Shown here in pieces: positions 1-8,834 of a DNA stretch of 64,000 bases. Under the pieces are notes generated by a model. That model did no database searches and was not told where the DNA came from. It was given only the letters and a program-made list of their open reading frames with translations. The DNA is taken from contig JAAWCE010000042.1 in the NCBI GenBank assembly GCA_022793065.1, positions 1 through 64,000 of the forward strand, read 5' to 3'. A program made the translations under genes and the position numbers. Source of the stretch: Lachnospiraceae bacterium (GTDB lineage Bacteria; Bacillota; Clostridia; Lachnospirales; Lachnospiraceae). Positions within the stretch are counted from its first letter, which is position 1. Every line of letters begins with the position of its first letter.

Positions 1-33
1 GCTGCCTGATGGAGATTGGAACCAAATTTCAAA

Positions 34-53
34 AATCCCATAGCAATGGGTTT
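34..53 (-). terminator. weak hairpin after the Rpn-like gene
   Basis: Read on the minus strand, a short stem (ACCCAT pairing with ATGGG plus two A-T pairs) with a 4-nt loop is followed by five T residues, about 60 bases beyond the stop of the minus-strand gene. It may be its terminator, but the stem is short. Confidence 0.3.
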
Positions 54-111
54 ATTAAGGTTACCCTTTTTTCATCAGCTGCTCAAAAAAATTTTTTTAA
101 CATTTTTCATT

Positions 112-906
112 TTACCTATTGACATTTCTTAGCTGGACTTTCTCGGCAATTGAGTTATAATCAATTTTGCAATTTGTCGCTCCAGCCACGGTCATGATCA
201 CCGTCTTGTCCACATGATGTTCCCTTGCATATGTTATAACTTTTTCTTTTGTCTCATTCTTTGGTATATTTTTATCCAAAATCATTTTCAGCAAAGTGAA
301 AAAATCTTTATTATTTTCATTTTGAAATATCAGGTTGTTTTGACGTGCTTCCACAAGCAGTATCTTATAGTCATTCACATATTGCTTCATTTCTTCCGGA
401 ATGTTCAACATCTCGTGCAATGTTGTGGCGCCGTTCCAGGGCTTTTCTCCATAGTAAACCACAATGGTGATAACAGGCGTAAATTTATCTGTCGCCTTCA
501 TCTTTGACAGAAATTCTTCTGTGTCAATGCCCTTGGCTGTTTTATACCGCTTTGCATTTTGGTCATACTGTTTTTTGTATGTACCATAATCATATCCCAT
601 CACACGCAGAGGCATGGCATAATGGACGTATTCTTGATGTTCTAATCCTAGCATCACAAGCGCCACGCCGAATATTGTAAATTTCCGGCTTATTTTGATA
701 TTGTCACGAAAGGCTTTGATACTTTCGGTGAAAGCTCTGTGCTCTAGTACTGTGGATTCTTCAGGGTCTTCATCTATAAGTTCTTCCGGTTTAATAACTT
801 GCTTCCCATTAAATAAAACCGCGTTAAAAATATCTGCAAATTGTCCGTTGTCGCTCCAATAATTCTTTAATATCGTGTCGGGCTGTAAATTTTGTCTCTT
901 AGCCAT
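112..906 (-). CDS. Rpn-like PD-(D/E)XK family protein
   Basis: A 264-residue protein that resembles the Rpn family (recombination-promoting nuclease / putative transposase, PD-(D/E)XK fold) common in many copies in Clostridia. It has the usual start (a short N-terminal helix, then a region ending in FNAVLFNGKQVI) and the central stretch with PVITIVVYYGEKPWNG that is typical of the family. An AAAAGGAG site lies 6 bases before the ATG. Family members are thought to act as DNA endonucleases in RecA-independent recombination, and many are orphan genes of unknown role. It stands alone on the minus strand, divergent from tyrS. The catalytic acidic residues cannot be assigned with certainty by eye, so enzymatic activity is unproven. 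Confidence 0.75.
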   Translation of the reverse strand: MAKRQNLQPDTILKNYWSDNGQFADIFNAVLFNGKQVIKPEELIDEDPEESTVLEHRAFTESIKAFRDNIKISRKFTIFGVALVMLGLEHQEYVHYAMPLRVMGYDYGTYKKQYDQNAKRYKTAKGIDTEEFLSKMKATDKFTPVITIVVYYGEKPWNGATTLHEMLNIPEEMKQYVNDYKILLVEARQNNLIFQNENNKDFFTLLKMILDKNIPKNETKEKVITYAREHHVDKTVIMTVAGATNCKIDYNSIAEKVQLRNVNR

Positions 907-1052
907 TCTGAACTCCTTTTCTATGTGCTTTCAGTATACTATCAACTTCTGTGGATTGCAAGATTTTCCGAACATGGATCTATGGGATTTTGCCTTTTCC
1001 ATGTTATATGACTAAGCTCTAAGCACTGTTTGCCATATTTTTAGAGTATGTC

Positions 1053-1081
1053 TTGCCATAATGAAGGTGACTTGATATAAT
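1053..1081 (+). promoter_or_regulatory. sigma-A promoter of tyrS
   Basis: TTGCCA at 1053-1058, a 17-base spacer and a perfect TATAAT at 1076-1081. Transcription would begin near 1088, only about 14 bases before the start codon, so tyrS has almost no leader and no room for a T-box. Confidence 0.75.
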
Positions 1082-1101
1082 ACAAAATTAAGGTGATAAA
1101 A

Positions 1102-2442
1102 ATGGCAGAACAAGAAACTGTCCATAAAAAAAGCAGAATGGAAAGGTATGGAAAACAAATGACGGTATTTGAAGAATTAAAGGCAAGAGGATTGTTGGCA
1201 CAGCTTACAGATGAAGAGGAAATTAAGGAATTAATCAATGAGGGTAAGGCTACTTTCTACATTGGTTTTGATCCAACTGCGGATAGCCTTCATGTGGGGC
1301 ATTTTATGGCGCTTTGTTTGATGAAGCGGCTGCAGATGGCGGGGAATAAACCCATTGCACTGATTGGCGGCGGCACAGGGATGATAGGGGATCCTTCTGG
1401 CAGAAGTGATTTGCGTACAATGATGACAAAGGAGACCATTGCTCATAATTGCGAATGTTTTCGGAAGCAGATGAGCCGTTTTATTGAATTTGAAGGAGAG
1501 GAAGAATCTGATGTTGCGGCAACGTCCGGCAGCACAACCCATTCCAAAGCATTGATGGTGAATAATGCGGACTGGCTTATGGATTTGAACTATATTGAGT
1601 TTATCCGGGATATTGGAGTGCATTTTTCCGTAAACAGAATGTTGACTGCAGAGTGCTATAAACAGCGCATGGAAAAGGGTCTTAGCTTTCTGGAATTTAA
1701 TTATATGATTATGCAAAGCTATGATTTCCTGAAACTATATGAAAATTATGGTTGTAATATGCAGTTTGGCGGAGATGATCAGTGGAGTAATATGCTCGGA
1801 GGAACGGAACTGATTCGCCGTAAACTGGGTAAAGATGCTTATGCTATGACCATTACATTGCTGTTGAATTCCGAAGGGAAGAAGATGGGAAAGACACAAA
1901 AGGGAGCGGTTTGGCTTGACCCCAATAAGACTTCACCTTTTGAGTTTTATCAGTACTGGAGAAATGTTGCGGATGCGGATGTATTGAAATGTCTAAGAAT
2001 GTTGACTTTCCTTCCTATAGAAGAGATAGATGATATGGATAAATGGGAGGGCAGCCAACTCAACCAGGCTAAGGAAATTCTTGCGTTTGAATTGACAAAA
2101 CTGGTACACGGAGAGGAAGAAGCACAGGCGGCCCAGGAAAGCGCCCATAAAATTTTCTCCGGAAATTTGTTCTCCGGTGAGGGCGGCGCCGATATGCCCA
2201 CAGCTACTTTGACAGAGGAGGACTTTGTGGAGGGAACCATTGATATTCTGGGCATATTGGTAAAATCAGGTCTTACGACTTCCCGCTCGGAGGCAAGACG
2301 CGCTGTGGAACAGGGCGGCGTCGCGGTGGACAATGAGAAAATCAGTGATATTAAGACAGTGTATTGTCCGGAACAGCTTGCCGGAAATGGTATAGTGGTG
2401 AGACGGGGCAAGAAAAATTATAAGAGAGTGAATATGAAATAA
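1102..2442 (+). CDS. tyrS: tyrosyl-tRNA synthetase
   Basis: Class I aminoacyl-tRNA synthetase of 446 residues that charges tRNA-Tyr in the cytoplasm. The HIGH signature is seen as HVGH, the KMSKS loop as KMGKT, and the tyrosine pocket includes [10 protein letters not shown]-terminal S4-type RNA-binding domain ([16 protein letters not shown]) completes the usual architecture. The ATG at 1102 is preferred because AAGGTGA lies 6 bases upstream; an in-frame GTG at 1093 overlaps that site. Many family members begin at the equivalent of [11 protein letters not shown], 19 residues further in, so the N-terminus carries a short extension. No T-box is visible upstream, which is unusual but not rare for tyrS. 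Confidence 0.97.
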   Translation: MAEQETVHKKSRMERYGKQMTVFEELKARGLLAQLTDEEEIKELINEGKATFYIGFDPTADSLHVGHFMALCLMKRLQMAGNKPIALIGGGTGMIGDPSGRSDLRTMMTKETIAHNCECFRKQMSRFIEFEGEEESDVAATSGSTTHSKALMVNNADWLMDLNYIEFIRDIGVHFSVNRMLTAECYKQRMEKGLSFLEFNYMIMQSYDFLKLYENYGCNMQFGGDDQWSNMLGGTELIRRKLGKDAYAMTITLLLNSEGKKMGKTQKGAVWLDPNKTSPFEFYQYWRNVADADVLKCLRMLTFLPIEEIDDMDKWEGSQLNQAKEILAFELTKLVHGEEEAQAAQESAHKIFSGNLFSGEGGADMPTATLTEEDFVEGTIDILGILVKSGLTTSRSEARRAVEQGGVAVDNEKISDIKTVYCPEQLAGNGIVVRRGKKNYKRVNMK

Positions 2443-2519
2443 TACTTGATATGTGATGGATGTAATTTCGTAAGCGAAACAGACATAGGGAAGCGAGAGA
2501 GAAAATCATAATTTAACAT

Positions 2520-2552
2520 CTCCTGCATATAATATAGCAGTATATGCAGGAG
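2520..2552 (+). promoter_or_regulatory. hairpin that contains the spoIVA ribosome site
   Basis: A perfect 12-bp inverted repeat (CTCCTGCATATA at 2520-2531, TATATGCAGGAG at 2541-2552) with a 9-nt loop. The 3' arm contains the AGGAG of the AGGAGG ribosome site that precedes the spoIVA ATG by 8 bases. The stem is followed by GTTTTCTT, so it could also act as a weak terminator for tyrS read-through. In an RNA beginning upstream, the ribosome site would be masked. Confidence 0.6.
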
Positions 2553-2560
2553 GTTTTCTT

Positions 2561-4045
2561 ATGGAGAATTATGCTATAAACACCTATGACCTGTACAATG
2601 ATATTAAAACCCGTACAGGGGGAGAGATATACATAGGAGTGCTGGGGCCGGTGCGCACCGGCAAATCAACTTTTATCAAACGTTTTATGGAAGAGATGGT
2701 GCTTCCTTACATGGAAGATGAACATGCCAAAAGCAGGGCACAGGACGAATTGCCCCAAAGCGCCGGTGGCAAAACTATTACTACCACGGAACCCAAATTT
2801 ATCCCCAACGAGGCGGCCAATGTAGTATTGAGCGGGGATGTACCCGTATCTGTCAGGCTCATTGATTGTGTGGGCTATATGGTGGAAGGGGCGGCAGGGC
2901 ATATGGAAGAAGATGTGGAGCGGATGGTAAAGACGCCCTGGTTCGACTATGAAATTCCATTTACTCAGGCTGCTGAAATCGGGACGGATAAAGTAATGAA
3001 CGATCATTCCACCATAGGACTTGTGGTGACTACGGACGGCAGTTTTGGAGAGATTCCAAGAAGCAATTACCTGGAAGCGGAAGAGAAAACTATTTTGGCG
3101 CTTAAAAAGTTGAGGAAACCATTCCTGGTGCTGGTAAACAGCCAGAAACCCTATTCTGAGGACGCAAAGCGTGTGGCAGGGGAAATATCCGAAAAATATA
3201 GCGTTTCTGCGGTTACGGTAAATTGCGAGCAGTTAAAAAAAGAAGATATTCACATGCTGCTGGAAAATGTACTTTATGAATTCCCCATTTCTTCCATAGA
3301 ATTTTATATGCCAAAATGGGTTGAGATGCTTCCGGGCGATAATCGCATGAAACAGGATATTATCGGGCAGATAAAAGCATTGATGAAGGATTACAGTACC
3401 ATCCGGGATGTGCTGAAGAAACCGGTGGAACTTACCAGTGATTACATAAAACGCTGTAAGACGGACGGAGTCAGCCTGTCCGACGGCATTGTCCGCATTA
3501 TGCTGGATGTGGAAGAGGCTTACTATTATGAGATGTTGACTGAAATGGTGGGTGAAACCATTACGGATGAATATCAGCTCATTAGCAAACTCAGGGATTT
3601 TGCTGCAATGAAGCATGAATATGTGAAGGTTTTGGATGCGGTGAATATGGTGCGTATCAAAGGATATGGGGTGGTGACGCCTGACAAAGATGAAATCACC
3701 CTGGAGAAACCTGAAATCATCAAACATGGAAATAAATTTGGGGTTAAAATTAGGGCATCCAGCCCTTCCATCCATATGATTCGTGCCAATATTGAGACGG
3801 AGATTGCGCCCATTGTGGGAACCCAGGAACAGGCAAATGATTTGATTAATTTTATTGGTCAGGCCGATATGGAGAAAGGAATATGGGATACGAATATTTT
3901 CGGAAAGACCGTAGAACAGCTTGTAAATGACGGTATCACGGCAAAAGTTGCGGTTATTGGGGAGGAAAGTCAGATGAAACTCCAGGATACTATGCAGAAG
4001 ATTGTAAATGACAGCAACGGCGGTATGGTTTGTATTATCATTTGA
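2561..4045 (+). CDS. spoIVA: stage IV sporulation protein A
   Basis: SpoIVA, 494 residues, the usual family length. It is the ATP-hydrolysing cytoskeletal protein that polymerises on the mother-cell face of the forespore and is the platform for spore coat assembly. A Walker A motif, GPVRTGKST, lies near residue 30. The family-typical N-terminus and the C-terminal end (GGMVCIII) are intact, so the gene is full length. The family is normally under mother-cell sigma-E control, but no convincing sigma-E promoter was identified in the 118-bp gap behind tyrS. The AGGAGG site is perfect, but is buried in the hairpin described separately. Confidence 0.97.
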   Translation: MENYAINTYDLYNDIKTRTGGEIYIGVLGPVRTGKSTFIKRFMEEMVLPYMEDEHAKSRAQDELPQSAGGKTITTTEPKFIPNEAANVVLSGDVPVSVRLIDCVGYMVEGAAGHMEEDVERMVKTPWFDYEIPFTQAAEIGTDKVMNDHSTIGLVVTTDGSFGEIPRSNYLEAEEKTILALKKLRKPFLVLVNSQKPYSEDAKRVAGEISEKYSVSAVTVNCEQLKKEDIHMLLENVLYEFPISSIEFYMPKWVEMLPGDNRMKQDIIGQIKALMKDYSTIRDVLKKPVELTSDYIKRCKTDGVSLSDGIVRIMLDVEEAYYYEMLTEMVGETITDEYQLISKLRDFAAMKHEYVKVLDAVNMVRIKGYGVVTPDKDEITLEKPEIIKHGNKFGVKIRASSPSIHMIRANIETEIAPIVGTQEQANDLINFIGQADMEKGIWDTNIFGKTVEQLVNDGITAKVAVIGEESQMKLQDTMQKIVNDSNGGMVCIII

Positions 4046-4069
4046 AAATATGGAAGAAAGAAATACAGG

Positions 4070-4104
4070 AAAAGGCTATCATCCAGTGGGATGTAGCCTT
4101 TTTG
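4070..4104 (+). terminator. terminator after spoIVA
   Basis: AAAGGCTATCATCC pairs with GGATGTAGCCTTT (one bulge) around a 4-base loop and is followed by a T run. It lies between the convergent spoIVA and the minus-strand membrane protein. Confidence 0.7.
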
Positions 4105-4147
4105 GCTTTCCTTATAAGAAGAAAGAAGGCACTCTATTTTGAACAAT

Positions 4148-5545
4148 CTATGGAGCGATAGGGTTTGCTTCATAATAGGGAAAGGCGTATCCAAATACGG
4201 TCAACATCAACATTCCGGCAATGACCAGACAAAATAGCACTGAAAGCCAGGTCAGAAAACGTTCTTTATGAGCAAACGTAATTGTGGGCAAATTCCAGGC
4301 TTTCTCCATACCATGGAGCGTGTAATAACAGAGTGGAATCAGCGCTGGTAAAAGATAACGCCCCTGGGGTTGATAGTCCGTGGCATAAGAATAAATTATG
4401 CTCAAAAACAATGGCATCAATATACAGAATAACATATTAATATGAAAAAAAAGCCCAAATTTTTTCCGCTCATAATATAATCCCCTGACTTCAGAGGTCT
4501 TAGAAAGGGGAATCAGAATACAAAAGACAAGGCCCAATAAGAAAAGTCCCTTGTAAAAACGATAGACCCAAATGGAAGTTGTAATGGTCATGGGACCGTA
4601 AACGCCAATAAAACTCATAAGAGAAAGGGTACAAAAATCCGAATTAGTTATCATTTCCCAAAGAGAATAATTCTGATTTTGCCAGGTGATTCTGGTGTCG
4701 GGGTGATACTCTGGAATCGCGTAAAGAGCGGCACATTGGTTTCTGGCATACAGTCCAAGAAAATCACCATCATATAATATGGCGCTGCGTATAAACCACC
4801 AACCGATACCAGACAACACCAGTGCGGATATAAGGCAACCTTTTTGTAGAAAAGCTCCCGTGTTAAAATGGATATGTCCGTGGGAAACGGACAGAAAAAA
4901 GGCTGTAAACAGCAAAATGCAGCTTAGAATATAGCCATATGCGTTATAATACGAAAGCGCGCAGAGGATAATTCCAATGGAAAGAATCATGCAGGAGGGG
5001 AAGGCAAAGCTGTGTTCCGTTCCAAGTGTCAGTCCATAAAGCATAATTGCTATGGACAGAAGACAACAGGAATCTGTGTTTACGTAAGTGTGTACAAATA
5101 TACTTTGCGGAAGAAACATTACCAGAAAAGCAAAGCACCAACCGAAACGTGGATCATGGAACCATTTTTTTGACAGTAGAAGAACGACCCATGCCATACA
5201 AAGTCCGAAAAAGAGATTCACACTGCGGGCAGCGTACAACAGTGCGGCGTCGGAATTTGTGAATAATTTTACGAACATCATGGCGTATCCCTGGAACATG
5301 TATGGGAGAATGGGCTGGAATCCATAGGAAAAACCATATCCGCCAATGCGGATGGAGGCGTCGTATCCGTTGGGCAGCGTACCGTTTTCAGCAATGTAGA
5401 GCGGAATCAGGTAGCGGTTGTATTCGTCCGGCGGATTGCCAAAAGGCTGTTTTATCAAAAGAGACATTCCTATTACAAGGTACAGTGCAAAATAAAGTAT
5501 GGTCATTATATTCTCAAAACTATTTAATTTGTTTTTCTGCTTCAT
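4148..5545 (-). CDS. DUF2142-like multi-pass membrane protein
   Basis: About 465 residues with roughly ten or more hydrophobic segments. After the first membrane span comes NPPDEYNRYLIPLYIAENG, which fits the conserved PPDE-containing first outside loop of the DUF2142 family, predicted GT-C-type membrane glycosyltransferase-like proteins. The extracellular-looking loop near YQPQGRYLLPALIPL also fits this group. The substrate is unknown; a role in cell-surface polysaccharide or glycolipid modification is inferred from fold class only. The start at 5545 is preferred because GAGGA lies 9 bases upstream; another in-frame ATG is at 5554. It is divergent from another membrane glycosyltransferase-like gene. 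Confidence 0.65.
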   Translation of the reverse strand: MKQKNKLNSFENIMTILYFALYLVIGMSLLIKQPFGNPPDEYNRYLIPLYIAENGTLPNGYDASIRIGGYGFSYGFQPILPYMFQGYAMMFVKLFTNSDAALLYAARSVNLFFGLCMAWVVLLLSKKWFHDPRFGWCFAFLVMFLPQSIFVHTYVNTDSCCLLSIAIMLYGLTLGTEHSFAFPSCMILSIGIILCALSYYNAYGYILSCILLFTAFFLSVSHGHIHFNTGAFLQKGCLISALVLSGIGWWFIRSAILYDGDFLGLYARNQCAALYAIPEYHPDTRITWQNQNYSLWEMITNSDFCTLSLMSFIGVYGPMTITTSIWVYRFYKGLFLLGLVFCILIPLSKTSEVRGLYYERKKFGLFFHINMLFCILMPLFLSIIYSYATDYQPQGRYLLPALIPLCYYTLHGMEKAWNLPTITFAHKERFLTWLSVLFCLVIAGMLMLTVFGYAFPYYEANPIAP

Positions 5546-5654
5546 GTCGATCATTCCTCATGTATGTTATCAGTCTGTGAACTGTAAAGGTATCGTTTCT
5601 CTTAGTGATGTTAAATTGTTGTGACAATTCAGATAAATCACTGGTCTGTTACTG

Positions 5655-5671
5655 AACAGTAATGAACTGTT
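5655..5671. promoter_or_regulatory. AACAGT-N5-ACTGTT palindrome, possible operator
   Basis: A perfect 6-bp inverted repeat with a 5-base centre, located between the divergent membrane-protein genes and 32 bases upstream of the -35 box of the GtrII-like gene. The position suits a regulator site; no regulator can be named. Confidence 0.35.
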
Positions 5672-5702
5672 ACATATTAACACAGTCAATGCTACAAAAC
5701 AA

Positions 5703-5731
5703 TTGATTTTTGTTTTAATATTTTGTATAAT
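5703..5731 (+). promoter_or_regulatory. sigma-A promoter of the GtrII-like gene
   Basis: TTGATT at 5703-5708, 17-base spacer, perfect TATAAT at 5726-5731. The start codon lies about 50 bases after the predicted transcription start. Confidence 0.7.
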
Positions 5732-5789
5732 AAAATTAAGATTTGTTAATATTTACAAAAGACTAATCCATACGAAAGGAATACAGAAT

Positions 5790-7403
5790 GTGAAAAAATA
5801 TTTGGCAAAGTACCGCACTCGCTTTGTATTCATAGGATTACTTGTGTTTCTGCTGCATGGTGCAAAGTTGAATTCTCATATGATAGGCATTGACACAGAA
5901 GATTTAATTCGTCTTCAGGGGGATTTCTATGGGGGTTGGTTACATACGGGCAGACAGGGACTTGTATTTATAAAATATCTGTTGGGAAACTTGCAGTTTA
6001 ATCCGTATTATACGGGTGTTATGACTTTGCTTTTTTTTGCGGCTTCCGTGTGGGCGTTCCTTTTGCTGTGGGATAGGGTAAGCGGCTGCATGGTTCGCGG
6101 GCGTGCTGATTTTAGAACGGCATCAAAGAACAGGTTGGCGGATTTGTGGGCATGGGGGCTGGGAGGTTTTTTGTGGATTTCGCATCCGGCAATGGCGGAA
6201 CAATTTTATTTTTCTCTGCAGAGTTTGGAAATATGTATTTGTCTGCTTTTGACAGCTCTGTCTTTATACTTGTCATATCTATGGGCAAAAAAATTTCGAT
6301 TGGTCTGGGCAATTGAAAGTATTGCACTGTTGCTTTTGACATTCTCATGTTATCAATCATTTGTGGTACTGTATATATTTGGGACGGCCGCCATAGTGTT
6401 TTTGCAGACGCTTAAAGATATTCAAAGGAAAAGGGAGCTGCCGGGGGTAAATCTTTTGAAGCGAGTTCTGCCGTATATGATTGTTTTTGGAGTTGCTTTT
6501 TTGATAAATATGCTGATTACCAAATTTTTTTTCAGCTCATCCAATTATCTGAAAGAACAGATTTTATGGGGGAAGGCGGAAACGAAGGATTGTATTCATG
6601 CGGTGATAGGACATGTGGTGAAGGCGTTTACTGGATATGATTCTATTTTTTATCATTGGGGGCTGGGGGTATTGGCAATTATTGATCTGGCGCTTTTGAT
6701 TAGATTTCTGCTGGGGAATGTCAAAGGTCGGAAAGGAGTGGTGGGCGTAACTTTGTTTTATTATTTGTCATTGCTGGCGGCGCCTTTTATGATGACTGTT
6801 CTGTTGGGATGTTCACCGGCCATCCGCTCACAACTGGTACTTCCTGTTCTGACCGGGTTTATGGGGTATCTTGGAATCTGGTTTGTGCGCATAGAGGGAG
6901 GACGGGAGAAAGTTCCAATGAGAGAGATTCGGTACAAAAAAATTGTTTTTTTACTGATTGGGGTTATGGGTGTCATAACTGGTATGGAACAGGCAAAGGT
7001 TACGGAGCGTTTGTATTATACGGATAGATGTCGTTATGAGCAAGACGCTGCATTGGGAAGATCAATGATTGAGCGAATCGAGCAAGCCAATCAGGGCGAT
7101 GACAGTCTTCCTGTATTTGTGGTTGGGGGCAGGGAGTTTACAGGCAATCACGCCTGTGTTACGGGGGAAATTATCGGGCGTTCTTTTTTTAGTTACGACA
7201 TGGACGTATTGCCCCGATATTATTGGAGCACCAGGAGGGCATTGGGATTTCTTCATAGTCTGGGGGCTGATTATAACCAGTTGGCAGAGAACCAGGTGAC
7301 GGAAGCATTAGGGTATGCCAGCGATATGCCGGTGTGGCCTTTGGAAGACAGCGTACAGGAAAGACAAGGAATGATTATCATTAAATTAAGTGATGAAGAG
7401 TAG
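5790..7403 (+). CDS. GtrII-like membrane glucosyltransferase-domain protein
   Basis: A 537-residue polytopic membrane protein resembling the GtrII-type glucosyltransferase-domain family: after a first hydrophobic segment, an acidic IDTEDLI motif precedes a loop with GRQGLVFIKYLL, followed by about ten further membrane spans. Such proteins are thought to transfer sugars from polyprenyl-phosphate donors to surface glycans on the outer face of the membrane. GTG at 5790 is chosen because AAAGGA lies about 8 bases upstream; an upstream in-frame extension would overlap the promoter. Acceptor and donor are unknown. It pairs, divergently, with the DUF2142-like gene and the two may share a glycan substrate (inference). 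Confidence 0.65.
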   Translation: MKKYLAKYRTRFVFIGLLVFLLHGAKLNSHMIGIDTEDLIRLQGDFYGGWLHTGRQGLVFIKYLLGNLQFNPYYTGVMTLLFFAASVWAFLLLWDRVSGCMVRGRADFRTASKNRLADLWAWGLGGFLWISHPAMAEQFYFSLQSLEICICLLLTALSLYLSYLWAKKFRLVWAIESIALLLLTFSCYQSFVVLYIFGTAAIVFLQTLKDIQRKRELPGVNLLKRVLPYMIVFGVAFLINMLITKFFFSSSNYLKEQILWGKAETKDCIHAVIGHVVKAFTGYDSIFYHWGLGVLAIIDLALLIRFLLGNVKGRKGVVGVTLFYYLSLLAAPFMMTVLLGCSPAIRSQLVLPVLTGFMGYLGIWFVRIEGGREKVPMREIRYKKIVFLLIGVMGVITGMEQAKVTERLYYTDRCRYEQDAALGRSMIERIEQANQGDDSLPVFVVGGREFTGNHACVTGEIIGRSFFSYDMDVLPRYYWSTRRALGFLHSLGADYNQLAENQVTEALGYASDMPVWPLEDSVQERQGMIIIKLSDEE

Positions 7404-7503
7404 GCTGATTCATGTGTCTTTGCAGAGAGAAATGATTCGGGAATAATAAAGCGTATATGACAGAGTACGGCTGCGGCTGTGCAGAGTGGGAAGGAGCGGA
7501 AGG

Positions 7504-8331
7504 ATGACTCAGGTGTACGAAAAATTAATGAGATGTTATGAATGTGTCAGAAATAGAACGGATTTTGTTCCAAAGGTGGCAATTGTGCTTGGTTCCGGCC
7601 TTGGGGATTTTGCGGAAAGGATTCAAGTGGAATATGAATTACCTTACAGTGATATTGGTACTTTTCCTGTGTCTACGGTTCCAGGACATGCAGGGAAATT
7701 TATCTTCGGAAATATTGATGGGATACCTGTGGTCTGTATGAAAGGTCGGGTTCATTATTATGAGGGATATTCCATTTCGGATGTGGTACTTCCCATACGT
7801 TTGATGAAGCTGTTGGGGGCGGAAATTTTATTCCTGACCAATGCCGCAGGAGGCGTAAATTCTTCCTTTCATGCGGGCGATTTAATGATGCTCAGAGATC
7901 ATATTTCCGTATTTGCACCAAATCCTTTGATTGGACCTAATGTGGAGGAATTGGGGACAAGATTCCCGGATATGAGCAATGTGTATGACGAAGAATTACA
8001 GAACATCATTTTACAGGCTGCAAAGGAACATCATATTTATTTGCAGCAGGGCGTATATGCCCAGTTGACAGGACCTTCTTTTGAATCTCCGGCGGAAATT
8101 CGTATGCTTCGCACATTAGGATGCGACGCAGTGGGAATGAGCACTGTGGTGGAGGCAATTGCTGCAAATCATATGGGAATGAAAATTTGCGGTATTTCCT
8201 GTATCTGTAATCTGGCCGCCGGCATGACTGCCAGACCTTTGAGCCATGAAGAGGTACAGCAGGCGGCGGATATGGCGGCGCCAAACTTTAAGAAGTTGGT
8301 GACGGAAGTGGTGAAAAAGATTGGGAAATAA
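7504..8331 (+). CDS. punA: purine nucleoside phosphorylase
   Basis: A 275-residue trimeric-type purine nucleoside phosphorylase that splits inosine and guanosine with phosphate to free base and ribose 1-phosphate. Visible signatures are the phosphate loop VLGSGLGDFA near the N-terminus, GHAGKF, the FLTNAAGGVN strand and VGMSTVVEAIAA, which carries the base-site region. The ATG at 7504 follows GGAAGGAG at 8 bases; an in-frame GTG six codons upstream is less likely. It is the first gene of a salvage operon with cytidine deaminase, an MtaD-type deaminase and an NCS2 permease, all on the same strand with tiny gaps. Confidence 0.93.
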   Translation: MTQVYEKLMRCYECVRNRTDFVPKVAIVLGSGLGDFAERIQVEYELPYSDIGTFPVSTVPGHAGKFIFGNIDGIPVVCMKGRVHYYEGYSISDVVLPIRLMKLLGAEILFLTNAAGGVNSSFHAGDLMMLRDHISVFAPNPLIGPNVEELGTRFPDMSNVYDEELQNIILQAAKEHHIYLQQGVYAQLTGPSFESPAEIRMLRTLGCDAVGMSTVVEAIAANHMGMKICGISCICNLAAGMTARPLSHEEVQQAADMAAPNFKKLVTEVVKKIGK

Positions 8332-8381
8332 TGTGTTTCGGCTGTATTTTTTCAGAGAAACAGGAGGTGAGCGATAAAGCC

Positions 8382-8834
8382 ATGAATAAGTACGATGGGA
8401 CGGAAAAAATGGTTTTGGAACGACATGTTTCGGACGCTTTGATACAGGCCGCATTGGAGGCACGAACCATGGCATATGCGCCATATTCCCATTATACGGT
8501 GGGTGCCGCTTTGCTGACTGCAGAGGGGGTGATTTATCAGGGAGGCAATATTGAAAACGCTTCATACGGAGCGACAAATTGTGCGGAACGGACAGCGATT
8601 TTTAAAGCGGTCAGCGAAGGATGCAGGCAGTTTCGGGCAATTGCCATTACTGGAGGTATGGACGGTGAAGCGCCATTGGATTATGCTTATCCCTGCGGGA
8701 TCTGCAGACAGGTGATGGGAGAATTTGCAGGAAGAGATTTTATTGTAATTGTAGCCAAAAATACGGCAGATTTTCAGGAGTATTGTCTGGAAGAACTGCT
8801 GCCTTATGGATTTGGAGGTGAGTCCATCAAGTGA
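8382..8834 (+). CDS. cdd: cytidine deaminase
   Basis: A 150-residue zinc cytidine deaminase converting cytidine and deoxycytidine to uridine and deoxyuridine. The hallmark catalytic segment is seen as NCAERTAI (zinc Cys plus catalytic Glu) and PCGICRQ supplies the other two zinc cysteines; APYSHYTVGAAL near the N-terminus is typical. The ATG at 8382 lies 11 bases after AGGAGGTGA, a rather long spacing; an in-frame reading extends back to the preceding gene but has no ribosome site. Its stop overlaps the GTG start of the next gene by 4 bases, indicating translational coupling. Confidence 0.95.
   Translation: MNKYDGTEKMVLERHVSDALIQAALEARTMAYAPYSHYTVGAALLTAEGVIYQGGNIENASYGATNCAERTAIFKAVSEGCRQFRAIAITGGMDGEAPLDYAYPCGICRQVMGEFAGRDFIVIVAKNTADFQEYCLEELLPYGFGGESIK

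Noticed and set aside
907..1101. T-box riboswitch before tyrS
   Set aside because: The promoter puts the transcript start about 14 bases from the ATG, and no T-box core sequence or terminator stem is present in the gap.
5047..5580. Plus-strand reading frames opposite the DUF2142-like gene
   Set aside because: They lack ribosome sites and recognisable features, and lie antisense to a clear membrane-protein frame.
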